Part shown: positions 1 to 8,921 of the stretch, piece after piece
Layout: every line of letters begins with the position of its first letter
Numbering within the stretch: the first letter of the stretch is position 1
Assembly (NCBI GenBank): GCA_017795005.1
Contig: CP051242.1
Location: 868,001 to 932,000, forward strand
Source of the DNA: Balneolaceae bacterium
GTDB lineage: Bacteria > Bacteroidota > Rhodothermia > Balneolales > Balneolaceae
Direction: 5' to 3'
Length of the DNA: 64,000 nucleotides
Notes under the pieces: model-generated
Databases searched by the model: none
Told to the model about the DNA's origin: nothing
Seen by the model: only the letters and a program-made list of their open reading frames with translations
Program-made: the position numbers and the translations under genes

Positions 1-1
1 T

Positions 2-382
2 CGTGTTTCTTTAAGTGAGATAGGAAATACATCCAATCAGATAATTCTTACAGTTGGCATGAAAGGGAAGTTTGAACCTAAAACCAGTCAGTTAGTAAGC
101 GTTGAATATGAAAATCAGAATTTCCAATCCTGGAGAACGGATTTGCTTGTTTTTGATGATTTGAAGATGAGTGAAGTGCTTAATGATATGGAAGAATATT
201 TTGATATTGCCGTATCAGCAGAAAACGAAGATATACTGAATTGTACCTTTACAAGTACCTTTTCAAAACCAACAGTTGAAGAAGTTGTAGAAGTACTTTC
301 GCTTACCCTAGATTTAGACTATCAAAAAGAAGGAAACCAATACACCTTAGTTGGTGAAGGGTGTAAAGAGATACAAAAATAA
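2..382 (+). CDS. FecR-family anti-sigma factor, C-terminal part (cut by window start)
   Basis: The reading frame is open from base 2 and has no start in the window, so the gene begins upstream; the ATG at 59 is internal. The fragment reads as the end of the FecR beta domain ('VSLSEIGNTSNQIILTVG') followed by a C-terminal DUF4974/STN-like domain ('WRTDLLVFDDLKMSEVLNDM'). FecR proteins sit in the inner membrane, sense the plug or signalling domain of a TonB receptor and control an ECF sigma factor. The next gene is such a receptor with an STN domain, so the pair is a classical cell-surface signalling unit; the sigma factor gene should lie just upstream. The substrate cannot be told from this piece. 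Confidence 0.85.
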   Translation, partial: RVSLSEIGNTSNQIILTVGMKGKFEPKTSQLVSVEYENQNFQSWRTDLLVFDDLKMSEVLNDMEEYFDIAVSAENEDILNCTFTSTFSKPTVEEVVEVLSLTLDLDYQKEGNQYTLVGEGCKEIQK

Positions 383-395
383 CAAGAGAGAGAAA

Positions 396-2987
396 ATGAA
401 GAAAATAGGACTGTTTTTTTTAATAGGAATATGTGCAACAGTAACTGCCTTATCACAGGAATTTGAGTTTAGATTAAGTTTTGAAGAAGAACCTCTGGAA
501 GAGGTTTTGAAAAGTATTGAAACAGAAACAGGATACCGCTTTTCTTATAGTAGTACAGCTATACAAACAGATATGAAGGTATCTGTTTCTTTTAAGGACT
601 CAACAATTGAAGGAATACTGGAAAAGTTATTTCAAAGTTCGAATGTAAATTATGAAATCTTTCAACGCAGAGTGATCCTTAGAAAGAAAAGAGAAGGGCA
701 AACAGTACGTGGTAAAATTGTTGATCGCCATACTCAAATTCCAATTATCGGTGCATCTGTGATTCTGCTTAATACCACTCCGCTAAAAGGAGATGCAACT
801 GACCAAAATGGGTTTTTTAGAATGGAAAACGTCTTAACAGGGCGGTATACTCTACAGGTTTCATATTTAGGGTATCAAACCAAAACAATTCCCGATATTC
901 TGGTGGGTAGTGGTCAGGAGGTAGTTTTGGAAATTGAAATAGAAGAGTCGCTTCTTCAAATGAGCGAAATTCAGATTGGTTCAGGTCGTACGTTACCTTC
1001 TGCACCTTTAAACGACATGGCTCAGGTTAGCGGTCGTTCATTCACTGTTGAAGAAACGAAAAGATTTCCGGTTAGCGTAGGAGACCCGTTACGTCTTGCA
1101 TCATCTTTTGCAGGCGTTTTAGCTACAGATGATGGAGGGAATGATATTGTTGTGAGGGGGAATTCACCTAGAGGATTATTATGGAAACTGGAAGGAGTAG
1201 AAATTCCAAGCCCGAATCATTTTTCAAGCGAAGGCACATCAACGGGTGCTATAAGTATGTTTAGTACTCAGGTAATTTCCAGATCTGACTTTTTAACAAG
1301 TGCTTTTCCGGCACAATATGGAAATGCGACTTCCGGAGTATTTGATATACAAATGCGAAGCGGAAACAATGAGAAACGAGAATCTACACTTCAAGTTGGG
1401 TTGTTGGGAGTTGATGTCGCTTCTGAAGGACCTTTTTCAAAGGAATCCAGATCTTCTTATTTATTTAATTACCGCTACTCGACTTTATCTTTGCTAGACG
1501 CTTTTGGATTACCGCTTATGGAAGAAGGAGAAAAAAATATTTTTCAGGATCTTTCCTTTAAACTAACCTTTCCAACTAATTCGGCAGGTATATTTTCGGT
1601 ATTTGGGATGGGTGGGCTAAGTTTATATGAAGAGTCGAATCCATTCGTTATAAAAAATGATGAACGCTACAATATGGGAGTCGTAGGAGTCAATAATAAA
1701 TACATCCTCGGTAGTAATACTGTTTTAATTTCTACATTATCATGGTCGGGTACAGAGGTTGGTGATAGTTACAAAATACCATTAGAAGATTCATTCTATG
1801 ATGAAGATAATTCATTCAAAAAAAACTTTTTAAGAGCGTCTGTTGAACTGAATAACAAATTGAACGTACATCACTTTTTCAGCACAGGACTAACGGCTAG
1901 CAGGTTATCCTATAAATTCAAGTCTATCGAGAAAGATCCAACAAGAGAAGACCCACTAGAGGAACTTGTCTTCTTTAACGAAGAAGGAAGCTCGGGCTCA
2001 TTTCAGGCATTCACTTCATGGAAATACAAACCCATTGAAAATCTTACCTTCGTAAATGGTGTTCATGTATTGCATTTTTTTCTAAGTCAGGAGACGGTAG
2101 TTGAACCCCGATCTAATGTTCGATGGCAATTTCATCCTAAATCTGCCGTATTTGGTGGTTTTGGTCTTCACAGTAGAATTGAATCGCTTGAGTACTATTT
2201 TGCGAATGACATTCAGGAGGATGGAAGCATAATCAATTACAATACAGATTTAGGTGTAACGAGGTCAAGGCATTATGTAGTAGGAATAGATGCTCAGTTA
2301 ACAGACCGTGTTTATGTAAAAACGGAGTTTTATGTTCAGGATATCTTTAACGCCCCTGTATTATCCGATTCTGTTGCACCAGGAAATGAACTGGCAGGTG
2401 CATTTTCAACTATAAACTTATCCGATGGCTATGTTACAGATGATCTTGTAAACGGCGGTAAGGGGAGAAACTATGGGATGGAGTTTACAGCAGAGAGAAA
2501 GTTTGCAAACAACTACTACTTTCTAGTTAATGCAATGTTGTATGAGTCTAAATATCAGGGCCGGGATGCTATTTTAAGAAATACAAGGTATGGTGGAAAT
2601 TTTGGATATAATATTTTAGCTGGAAAAGAATTTGAGTTGAATGGAAGTGGAAAGAACAGGACACTTGGATTAAATTTAAAGCTTACTCATGCCGGGAATA
2701 AAAGATATACTCCGCTTAACCTTGAACTTTCCCGTCAGGAAGGTAGAGAAGTGATTTCTGCGGATGATATTTACACTAAAAGATTTCCGGACTATTTCAG
2801 AGCAGATATTCAAGTTAGCCTGCGGAAGAATTTCAGTAAAAGAACAGTAGAATGGCGATTAGATATACAAAATCTAACCAGTCATAATAATGTACTTGAA
2901 ATTTATTATGATGCTGCCAGCGAACAGATTTTAATACCCGAGGAAAAAATATTTATTCCGGTTCTTAGCTACCGAATTGAATTTTAG
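396..2987 (+). CDS. TonB-dependent outer-membrane receptor with STN signalling domain
   Basis: An 863-residue receptor. I place the start at the ATG at 396 (purine-rich AAGAGAGAGA upstream, followed by a signal peptide 'MKKIGLFFLIGICATVTALS') rather than the upstream in-frame ATG at 351, which overlaps fecR. Domains in order: signal peptide; STN (secretin/TonB short N-terminal) domain at about 25-95; carboxypeptidase-regulatory-like beta domain at about 103-185 ('GKIVDRHTQIPIIGASVILL'); plug at about 215-330 ('VVRGNSPRGLLWKLEGVEIP'); then a beta barrel ending in 'LSYRIEF', with the terminal aromatic residue typical of Omp85-inserted barrels. With FecR upstream it would both import a substrate and signal its presence. 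No SusD partner follows, so a siderophore, cofactor or small peptide is as likely as a glycan. Confidence 0.9.
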   Translation: MKKIGLFFLIGICATVTALSQEFEFRLSFEEEPLEEVLKSIETETGYRFSYSSTAIQTDMKVSVSFKDSTIEGILEKLFQSSNVNYEIFQRRVILRKKREGQTVRGKIVDRHTQIPIIGASVILLNTTPLKGDATDQNGFFRMENVLTGRYTLQVSYLGYQTKTIPDILVGSGQEVVLEIEIEESLLQMSEIQIGSGRTLPSAPLNDMAQVSGRSFTVEETKRFPVSVGDPLRLASSFAGVLATDDGGNDIVVRGNSPRGLLWKLEGVEIPSPNHFSSEGTSTGAISMFSTQVISRSDFLTSAFPAQYGNATSGVFDIQMRSGNNEKRESTLQVGLLGVDVASEGPFSKESRSSYLFNYRYSTLSLLDAFGLPLMEEGEKNIFQDLSFKLTFPTNSAGIFSVFGMGGLSLYEESNPFVIKNDERYNMGVVGVNNKYILGSNTVLISTLSWSGTEVGDSYKIPLEDSFYDEDNSFKKNFLRASVELNNKLNVHHFFSTGLTASRLSYKFKSIEKDPTREDPLEELVFFNEEGSSGSFQAFTSWKYKPIENLTFVNGVHVLHFFLSQETVVEPRSNVRWQFHPKSAVFGGFGLHSRIESLEYYFANDIQEDGSIINYNTDLGVTRSRHYVVGIDAQLTDRVYVKTEFYVQDIFNAPVLSDSVAPGNELAGAFSTINLSDGYVTDDLVNGGKGRNYGMEFTAERKFANNYYFLVNAMLYESKYQGRDAILRNTRYGGNFGYNILAGKEFELNGSGKNRTLGLNLKLTHAGNKRYTPLNLELSRQEGREVISADDIYTKRFPDYFRADIQVSLRKNFSKRTVEWRLDIQNLTSHNNVLEIYYDAASEQILIPEEKIFIPVLSYRIEF

Positions 2988-3913
2988 AGCTCTAAAAGCG
3001 CATCCCAGAGCTTCATACTTCTGCCTTTGTTTTTTACGATAATCAAAGGCAGGTATTGATCCCTGTCAATCAACGCTTCCGTAATACTTCCCAGAACAAA
3101 AGAAGACAGTGTATTTCTACCTCTTGATCCCATGATAACGGCATCAACTTGGTTGGAAAACGAGAACCGGTTAATCATATATGGAATACTGTCACTTTTC
3201 TGAAGTTTATAGTGCATAGTAAAGCTTTCTTTAGCTATGTTATTATCCTTTAAAAAAGTATTAAGTCGATTCTCGGTGGCTTTGATGAGTTCTTCAGAAA
3301 ACTCCTCCATAGTAAGGCCAGTTTTAAAATAACCACTTGGAATTTTATAAATATGGAGTGCGTGTATCCTTACTTCAGGCCGTTTTTTTGCAAGATCCAG
3401 AGCATGTTCCAGCGCCATGAAACTGTTTTTCGAAAAGTCCAGTGGAACCAGAACGGTATTAATATCTTCGGGCAAAGTAGGCGGAATCAAAGCGATGCTG
3501 CATCCTACACTGCGAACTACTTTTTGTAAAAAAGCGACTTCACTTTCAGTATCGTTTTCATCACTTCTGTTAAGTACAAGCAGATCGATTTTTTCTTCTC
3601 TAACCACTTCAGAAATACTTCGAAGCTTCACTCCATCCAGAATTTGATAATCAATATTTTTAACAGAAGTAATCCCCTCATAATCCTTGATTTTATCCTG
3701 AATAGCACCTTTTATGGAATCATCTATAGGAGGAATCAATCCAGGGTATTTTTCTACAAGTTCCTTAGGAACATTTAAATCTTCAGCAACATGCAGAAAC
3801 ATGATTGACTTAATTGGAAATAAATCTGCAACACGGTTTACATAGTCACACACTATATCATCGTGATCATTTAATTCCATTACTACTAAGAGTCGCTTTA
3901 TCGGATACATCAA
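2984..3913 (-). CDS. Universal stress protein, tandem UspA domains
   Basis: A 309-residue cytoplasmic protein made of two UspA alpha/beta domains (about 1-145 and 150-300). The second domain keeps the ATP-binding G-2x-G-9x-G-S pattern ('GSRGRNTLSSFVLGSI'); the first does not show a clean copy, a common arrangement in tandem USPs in which one half is structural. Family members bind ATP or nucleotides and are induced by starvation, oxidative or osmotic stress; the target is unknown. The 3' end overlaps the 3' end of the convergent receptor gene by 4 bases. Confidence 0.9.
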   Translation of the reverse strand: MMYPIKRLLVVMELNDHDDIVCDYVNRVADLFPIKSIMFLHVAEDLNVPKELVEKYPGLIPPIDDSIKGAIQDKIKDYEGITSVKNIDYQILDGVKLRSISEVVREEKIDLLVLNRSDENDTESEVAFLQKVVRSVGCSIALIPPTLPEDINTVLVPLDFSKNSFMALEHALDLAKKRPEVRIHALHIYKIPSGYFKTGLTMEEFSEELIKATENRLNTFLKDNNIAKESFTMHYKLQKSDSIPYMINRFSFSNQVDAVIMGSRGRNTLSSFVLGSITEALIDRDQYLPLIIVKNKGRSMKLWDALLEL

Positions 3914-4119
3914 AATTGTGAATTATTCAGGTTAAATTTAGGAGAGATTTTTCAACAATCAAGATCAATAAAGTTACGGCTATATTAAGTCTTAATCAGC
4001 ATAAGATCTTCTAATTTTGATGGGATTGTAACAAGTAACGAGAGAGAAAGTCCTTTACTTGTTGAATCAATGAACGGGTTCAACTACATTAAGTAATTCA
4101 TTCACTAACATTATTAAAT
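3914..4119. other. Divergent intergenic region upstream of the cytochrome gene
   Basis: About 200 bases between the divergent usp and cytochrome genes. It must hold both promoters. The only structure I see is an imperfectly spaced inverted repeat, AACAAGTAA at 4030-4038 and TTACTTGTT at 4055-4063, lying about 60 bases before the cytochrome ATG, which could be an operator or a leader hairpin. No ORF is supported. Confidence 0.4.
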
Positions 4120-4776
4120 ATGAAAAAAAGCTACTATCTGATTGTAATATTATTATTCGCTTCTTCGCCACTATTAGCTCAGGTTGATTATCCAACACAA
4201 ATACAGCCTATTTTTAATGCCAGTTGTACCAGTTGCCATGGCTCAAATGGAGGAGTAAATTTAACCTCTTTTGAAGCTTTGATGGGTAGCACAGGAGTGA
4301 ATTATGGCTCCAACCTCGTTGTTGCCGGAGACCCGGATGCCAGTGGTTTAGTTGATAAAATTGAGCCAAATCCTCAATTTGGTAATCAAATGCCTCAGGG
4401 AGGAATGTTACAACAATCGGAAATTGATCTAATAAGACAATGGATTAGTGAAGGTGCAAATGCAGTAGCTGCTTCAAATGAAGATGAGTTTACAGGTCCG
4501 GAAGCTTTTAAACTTCATGGGAACTATCCCAATCCATTTAACCCAGGAACCCAAATCAAATTTGATGTGCCCGTTGCAGCACAATATACCATCGCAGTAT
4601 ACTCTGTTCATGGACAATTGATTTCAGAACATATTGGAAGTGCTTCAGCCGGAACAGTACAGGTACCAGTTAATCTATCGGGCAATCCAACGGGAATATA
4701 TTTCTATCAGGTTAGTGCTCAGGTGAATGGTGTTTCCCTCTTAATTGGAACAGGTCAAATGACACTTATTAAATAA
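4120..4776 (+). CDS. Secreted c-type cytochrome-like protein with C-terminal sorting domain
   Basis: A 218-residue protein. Signal peptide at residues 1-20 ending 'LLAQ'; a single haem-binding motif C36-T-S-C39-H40 in a 'planctomycete-type/PSCyt1-like' context ('IFNASCTSCHGSNGGVNL'), with a possible distal Met in 'NQMPQGG'; then from about residue 130 a type A C-terminal domain starting 'LHGNYPNPFNPGTQIKFD'. That last domain is the secretion and surface-attachment signal of the type IX secretion family in Bacteroidota and is found in the same form in Balneolota, Rhodothermota and Ignavibacteria. The protein is therefore probably exported to the cell surface as a small mono-haem cytochrome. 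Redox partner unknown. Confidence 0.85.
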   Translation: MKKSYYLIVILLFASSPLLAQVDYPTQIQPIFNASCTSCHGSNGGVNLTSFEALMGSTGVNYGSNLVVAGDPDASGLVDKIEPNPQFGNQMPQGGMLQQSEIDLIRQWISEGANAVAASNEDEFTGPEAFKLHGNYPNPFNPGTQIKFDVPVAAQYTIAVYSVHGQLISEHIGSASAGTVQVPVNLSGNPTGIYFYQVSAQVNGVSLLIGTGQMTLIK

Positions 4777-4849
4777 TGTTCAATTAATAATGAGTCAATT
4801 AAGAATGTTACATCCAACAATGAGTATTCTTAATTGATCATTGAACATT
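4775..4849. repeat. Heptad-periodic inverted repeat between convergent genes
   Basis: Left arm 4775-4806 and right arm 4826-4849. The reverse complement of the right arm matches the left arm except for an 8-nt offset and two central mismatches. Read in blocks of seven, the sequence shows related words (aatgttc, aattaat, caattaa, taattga, tcattga). It starts inside the cytochrome stop codon and ends 2 nt before the recN stop codon, so it fills the whole space between the two convergent genes. It could serve as a bidirectional terminator; see the findings on heptad elements. Confidence 0.7.
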
Positions 4850-4850
4850 T

Positions 4851-6557
4851 TTAATTCTTAAAAGTATTCTTTTCGATTAATTCTCTTGCGCTAATTAGTG
4901 CTGCATCTGAAATTTCTGAACCACTCATTAAGCTTGCGACTTCACGAATATGCTCTTCCTGAGAAAGAGGAATGATCTTAGTAACCGTTCGTTCCTCTTC
5001 TTCTATTTTAGCGACTTTATAATGATGATGTGCCTGACTCGCAATTTGGGGTTGATGGGTAATTGCAACAATTTGGCAACGATCTGAGAGGCTTCTCATA
5101 GATCGGCCAACTTTTTCAGAAACCTCGCCACTGATTCCCGTGTCGATTTCATCAAAAATCATAACAGGTAAACTCTGTTCTTTGGCGAATATGGATTTCA
5201 GCGCCAGCATTACGCGACTTATTTCACCTCCCGAAGCAATCTTTGCCAGTGGCTTTGGTTCTTCTCCTTTATTGGTGGAGATGAATAAACGGATATCATC
5301 ACAACCATACTCAGTACATTCAATGGACAGCCCATCAATTTCGATCCAGCCGCGTTGTATTTGTAACCAATCTACTCGTACTGCTAATTTCGAGTTAGGA
5401 ATTCCCAGTCTCGATAACTCTTCTTCAATATTGGATGCAAGCTTTTGTCCAACTAATATTCTTTCATTATGCAGCTTAGTAGCTGCAGAAGCCAAGGTAT
5501 TGGATTGAGAAGCAACAGCTCCTTCGAGCTTTTCGATTTCCAGATCAAAATTATCTGCAATTGAAAGTTCCCGTTGGATTTCAGCCAGATAAGAAATCAA
5601 CCCCGGAATATCCCGATGATATTTTTTCTGAAGCCGGTTTAACTCTGCTTGTCGTTGTCGAAATTCTTCGAGTCTCTGAGGATTGAATTCAATAGTATTT
5701 CGGTAACGCTCAGCGAACTGGACCGCTTCATTCACACTTACACGTGCCGCATTTATTTCTTCCAGATAAGACTCAAACTCAGGTTCAATACGGGCAAGGT
5801 CTTCCAGATTTAACTTAAGCTTATTTAGAAGTTGGAGAATATCAGCATCATCATTTTCAGCGAGCTCAGAAATAGCCGCAGCTTTTTGATCAAGCACTTC
5901 AGCATTATCTAACAAGTTCATTTCGGCTTCAAGTTCTTCTTCTTCATCTACAGATAATCGTGCTTGCTCCAATTCATTTACCTGAAAACGGTAAAGCTCA
6001 GTTTTTTCCTGAAGTTCAGATTCTCTTTTCTTAAGTGATGAAAGTTCCTTTTGTAAGGTTTTCATTTTTAAGAATTCAGATTGATAGGATTTCAGTACGG
6101 GTTCAATTTCACCAAAACTATCAATTACTCCGCGATGATTTTCTTCTTTCAATAATAGTTGGTGGTCGTGCTGACCATGTAAGTCCACAAGTAAATCACC
6201 CACAGCTTTTAGCACGCTTATATTTACTGGAGTATCATTAATGAAAGCCCGACTTCCGGTTTGCCGGATTTCTCTTCTAAGGATTAAGTACTCTGTGAAT
6301 TCAACTTCATTTTCATCGAGTAAAGTTCTTAATTCAGAGTTATTCCCAACTTTGATCGTAGCTTCTGAAATAGCTTTATCAGCTCCCCGACGAATTACTT
6401 CCGTATCAGCTCGTTCGCCCAGAATCATATTCAGTGCTCCGATAATGATTGACTTTCCCGCACCGGTTTGGCCTGTCAGGATATTTAGTCCTTCATTAAA
6501 CTGAACCTCAAGTTCATCAATTAATGCGAAATCTTTTATGTACAATGATTGAATCAT
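4851..6557 (-). CDS. recN: DNA repair protein RecN
   Basis: A 568-residue SMC-like ATPase of normal length for RecN, which tethers and organises double-strand-break ends before RecA-dependent recombination. Visible parts: Walker A 'GQTGAGKSIIIGAL' near residue 30; a long central coiled coil rich in Glu, Leu and Lys (about 150-370); ABC-type signature 'IASGGEISRVMLAL'; Walker B 'VMIFDEIDTGISGEVS'; D-loop and H-loop region 'IVAITHQPQIAS'. The N-terminal 'IQSLYIKDFALIDELEVQF' is the typical RecN start. The neighbouring four-helix-bundle cassette begins 2 bases upstream of the start codon, so the recN promoter must lie in or beyond that cassette. Confidence 0.97.
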   Translation of the reverse strand: MIQSLYIKDFALIDELEVQFNEGLNILTGQTGAGKSIIIGALNMILGERADTEVIRRGADKAISEATIKVGNNSELRTLLDENEVEFTEYLILRREIRQTGSRAFINDTPVNISVLKAVGDLLVDLHGQHDHQLLLKEENHRGVIDSFGEIEPVLKSYQSEFLKMKTLQKELSSLKKRESELQEKTELYRFQVNELEQARLSVDEEEELEAEMNLLDNAEVLDQKAAAISELAENDDADILQLLNKLKLNLEDLARIEPEFESYLEEINAARVSVNEAVQFAERYRNTIEFNPQRLEEFRQRQAELNRLQKKYHRDIPGLISYLAEIQRELSIADNFDLEIEKLEGAVASQSNTLASAATKLHNERILVGQKLASNIEEELSRLGIPNSKLAVRVDWLQIQRGWIEIDGLSIECTEYGCDDIRLFISTNKGEEPKPLAKIASGGEISRVMLALKSIFAKEQSLPVMIFDEIDTGISGEVSEKVGRSMRSLSDRCQIVAITHQPQIASQAHHHYKVAKIEEEERTVTKIIPLSQEEHIREVASLMSGSEISDAALISARELIEKNTFKN

Positions 6558-6559
6558 GT

Positions 6560-6593
6560 AATTATAAATTTTGGATTCTGAATTTTGAATTAT
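6560..6593. repeat. Left arm of heptad inverted repeat flanking four-helix-bundle gene (6.6 kb cassette)
   Basis: A 34-nt arm that is the inverted copy of 6946-6979 with 32 of 34 positions identical. It reads as heptads (ggattct, gaatttt, gaattat). It abuts the stop codon of the gene at 6594-6947 and lies 2 bases from the recN start codon. Confidence 0.85.
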
Positions 6594-6947
6594 TCAATTC
6601 GAGTTCTCTTGAGAGGTTTTGATAATTGAGGTAAGGATATTAACGATTTGTTGAATTTCATGTAAGTGAGTAGATACATCAATTTTCGTAAGTTCACTTT
6701 TTTGAAGCAGCCTCAACCAATATTTAGTTTCTCTCGCTTCTTTGGATGATATAGATAGTTTATGGATGAAGTCCTTTCTTGATTGTCCGGCTAATGCTTC
6801 TTCTAAGTTAGCTCCAATGCTTGTGCCAGATCTCAAAATTTGCTTAGAAATTACATATTCTCGTTCTTCTTGAAGTTTCATATACAAATCAATGATTAGT
6901 AAAGAGAAATCAAAACTTTTCTGTTGTATAAGGTTATCTTTAGGCAT
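6594..6947 (-). CDS. Four-helix-bundle protein (S23/IVP-like), cassette copy 1
   Basis: A 117-residue, mostly helical protein of the family first seen in 23S rRNA intervening sequences and related to the Avd protein of diversity-generating retroelements. Family marks: 'LRSGTSIGANLEEALAGQSRKDFIHKL' (the central R-S-x-S-I-x-x-N-x-x-E motif) and 'SSKEARETKYWLRLL'. No rRNA or reverse transcriptase is nearby, so its role here is unknown; the family is thought to bind RNA or act as a basic oligomeric scaffold. The ORF starts in one inverted arm and stops at the other, so it fills the stem-loop. It separates recN and rluD and is transcribed with recN. Confidence 0.85.
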   Translation of the reverse strand: MPKDNLIQQKSFDFSLLIIDLYMKLQEEREYVISKQILRSGTSIGANLEEALAGQSRKDFIHKLSISSKEARETKYWLRLLQKSELTKIDVSTHLHEIQQIVNILTSIIKTSQENSN

Positions 6948-6979
6948 AATTCAAAATTCAGAATCCAAGATTCATAATT
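6946..6979. repeat. Right arm of heptad inverted repeat (6.6 kb cassette)
   Basis: Inverted partner of 6560-6593. It contains the first two bases of the start codon of the four-helix-bundle gene, so the arm forms the entire 5' leader. Heptad words: aattcaa, aattcag, aatccaa, gattcat. Confidence 0.85.
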
Positions 6980-7021
6980 TTTAGGTAAGACCATGATTCT
7001 GAGAATTCCTTACAAAAAGTT

Positions 7022-8023
7022 TTGAGCGAGAAAGAAAAAACAATCTACGAATTTACAGTACCTCAGGGGCAGGAGGAGTCAATCCGACTAGATGCGTATA
7101 TCACAGGTTTTGTTGAAAACGCAACTCGGAATAAAGTACAGAAAGCAATTAAAGACGGATATGTATGGGTAAACAGTAAACATGAGAAACCCTCATATAA
7201 GATGCTTCCGGGTGACAAAATATATATTGAGTTACCGATCGCTCCACCACCAGAAGCTAAACCGGAAGAACTTGATCTGAATATTATTCATGAAGATGAT
7301 GACCTGATTGTAGTGAATAAAGAAGCGGGAATGGTAGTACACCCTGCATATGGGAATTGGACGGGTACCTTAGTAAATGGTTTAATGCATCATGTAGATG
7401 AACTTGCCGGGGAGGAGGAAGATGAAAATATCCGACCAGGAATTGTCCATCGACTTGATAAAGACACCAGTGGTTTGTTGGTGGTTGCTAAAAATGATGA
7501 AACACTTGCGGTACTTTCAGCAAAATTTGCTGAGAAAGATGTTGAGCGAACCTATTGGGCAATTATCTGGGGAACACCTGCTGAAGAAGGAACTATTGAA
7601 GGAGATATTGGTCGCTCTAAACATGATCGCAAACTCATGACCGTACTTCCCGATGGAAGAGGGAAACATGCGGTTACCCATTACAAAGTACTCGAATACT
7701 TTGATTATCTCAGTTTAGTGGAAGTGAAATTGGAAACCGGCAGAACACATCAGATCAGAGTGCATATGGCCCATATTGGGCATCATGTTTTTGGTGATAC
7801 TACCTATGGAGGAACTTCTGTTCGTTACGGACCCAATACAGGTCAGCGCAAAGTGATGTTCCATAAACTGATTACCGGGCTGGGAAGACAAGCCCTTCAT
7901 GCAAAAACATTGGGTTTTGATCATCCAAAATCAGGGGAATTAGTTAGCTTTAATTCCGAACTCCCGGAAGATTTTCAATATGTGCTGGATACATTAAGAG
8001 ATAAATGCAGGGCAGAGTATTAA
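7022..8023 (+). CDS. rluD: RluD-type 23S rRNA pseudouridine synthase
   Basis: A 333-residue RluA-family pseudouridine synthase. N-terminal S4 RNA-binding domain at about 20-85 ('LDAYITGFVENATRNKVQKA'); catalytic motif with Asp in 'RPGIVHRLDKDTSGLLVVAK'; conserved 'TGRTHQIRVHMAHIGHHVFG' further on. The family member RluD modifies U1911, U1915 and U1917 of helix 69 in the large subunit. The frame has no ATG upstream (a TAA lies at 6986), so the start must be the TTG at 7022; the product then begins 'SEKEKTIYEFTVPQGQ', as expected for the family. No lspA neighbour, unlike the usual arrangement in Proteobacteria. Confidence 0.92.
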   Translation: MSEKEKTIYEFTVPQGQEESIRLDAYITGFVENATRNKVQKAIKDGYVWVNSKHEKPSYKMLPGDKIYIELPIAPPPEAKPEELDLNIIHEDDDLIVVNKEAGMVVHPAYGNWTGTLVNGLMHHVDELAGEEEDENIRPGIVHRLDKDTSGLLVVAKNDETLAVLSAKFAEKDVERTYWAIIWGTPAEEGTIEGDIGRSKHDRKLMTVLPDGRGKHAVTHYKVLEYFDYLSLVEVKLETGRTHQIRVHMAHIGHHVFGDTTYGGTSVRYGPNTGQRKVMFHKLITGLGRQALHAKTLGFDHPKSGELVSFNSELPEDFQYVLDTLRDKCRAEY

Positions 8024-8042
8024 ACTTATTTTTGATGTTTTA

Positions 8043-8921
8043 TTAAATTGCCCGAAGCATTGGACGGGTTAAACAGGTTGGTCCGCCACCTCCTTTTACA
8101 CTAATTTCATTTCCGGAATAAACAGAAACAAATGCGCCTGCATCTTTGAGTCTTTTTTCGGTAATGGGATTTCCTTCAACCATTAGACACCTTCTGGGAG
8201 CAGTAGCTAAAACATTACAACCCATTGATTCAAACTCCTCCTCAGGAACCTCAACCAATTCAAATCCACGATTGATCAAATACTCACGGAAAGAAATAGG
8301 CATAAGAGGGGAGTACACAACTGCTAAATCTTTGTCGACCGGACTAAGAACGGACATTAGATGAAATACATCTGATTTCCCTTTGTAATGAGGTAAATCT
8401 ACTTTTATAATTTCGACTCCATGAGGTTCAAGAAAAGACTTAAGCTGAGAGATCCCCAAATCATTTGTCCGATAGGTTCTGCCTACTGCTAAGGTCTTAT
8501 CATCAATCCAGGCAACATCTCCACCTTCGAGAGTCCCGGGAAATTCAATACGACCAAGAATTGAATCTTCATTTTTTAAATAGGTTTTTTCGACAACTAT
8601 GGGTTCATTTTTTCTGCCCTCTTTTCCCATATTACACAAGATGATGCCAAAATCTGTAGCAATAGAAGCATCTCTGCAATAAATAGAATCAATAGAAACT
8701 GATTCGTCGAAGTTGAAGTAATTCATAGAAGCCCCAGTCGAGTTAATGATATCTTCAAAAGTAGCATATTCTTTTAAAGCTGTCTCAAAATCGGGCATTC
8801 CAAGATAGTTAAGTTCTTTCCATTGTTTGGATATTAGTTCCTGACTTACAAATCCCGCTTTTGCTGGTTTTAGATAAACAGATTTAAGATGGCCATATTC
8901 AGAATGATGTGTAAGCTTCAT
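8043..8921 (-). CDS. DDAH/arginine-deiminase-fold amidinohydrolase
   Basis: A 292-residue protein of the guanidino-group-modifying superfamily (dimethylarginine dimethylaminohydrolase, arginine deiminase, amidinotransferase). Visible active-site parts: Asp/Glu in 'GTLEGGDVAWID', His in 'SDVFHLMSVLSP', and the C-terminal nucleophile Cys at about 284 in 'GGGGPTCLTRPML'. DDAH enzymes convert N-methylated arginines to citrulline plus methylamines; close relatives hydrolyse citrulline or other ureido acids, so the substrate is open. Its start codon overlaps the stop of the upstream permease gene by 4 bases (ATGA type), which implies coupled translation and a shared substrate. Confidence 0.85.
   Translation of the reverse strand: MKLTHHSEYGHLKSVYLKPAKAGFVSQELISKQWKELNYLGMPDFETALKEYATFEDIINSTGASMNYFNFDESVSIDSIYCRDASIATDFGIILCNMGKEGRKNEPIVVEKTYLKNEDSILGRIEFPGTLEGGDVAWIDDKTLAVGRTYRTNDLGISQLKSFLEPHGVEIIKVDLPHYKGKSDVFHLMSVLSPVDKDLAVVYSPLMPISFREYLINRGFELVEVPEEEFESMGCNVLATAPRRCLMVEGNPITEKRLKDAGAFVSVYSGNEISVKGGGGPTCLTRPMLRAI

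Noticed and set aside
6560-6979. Intervening sequence of a 23S rRNA gene
   Set aside because: No rRNA sequence flanks the cassette; the neighbours are recN and rluD.
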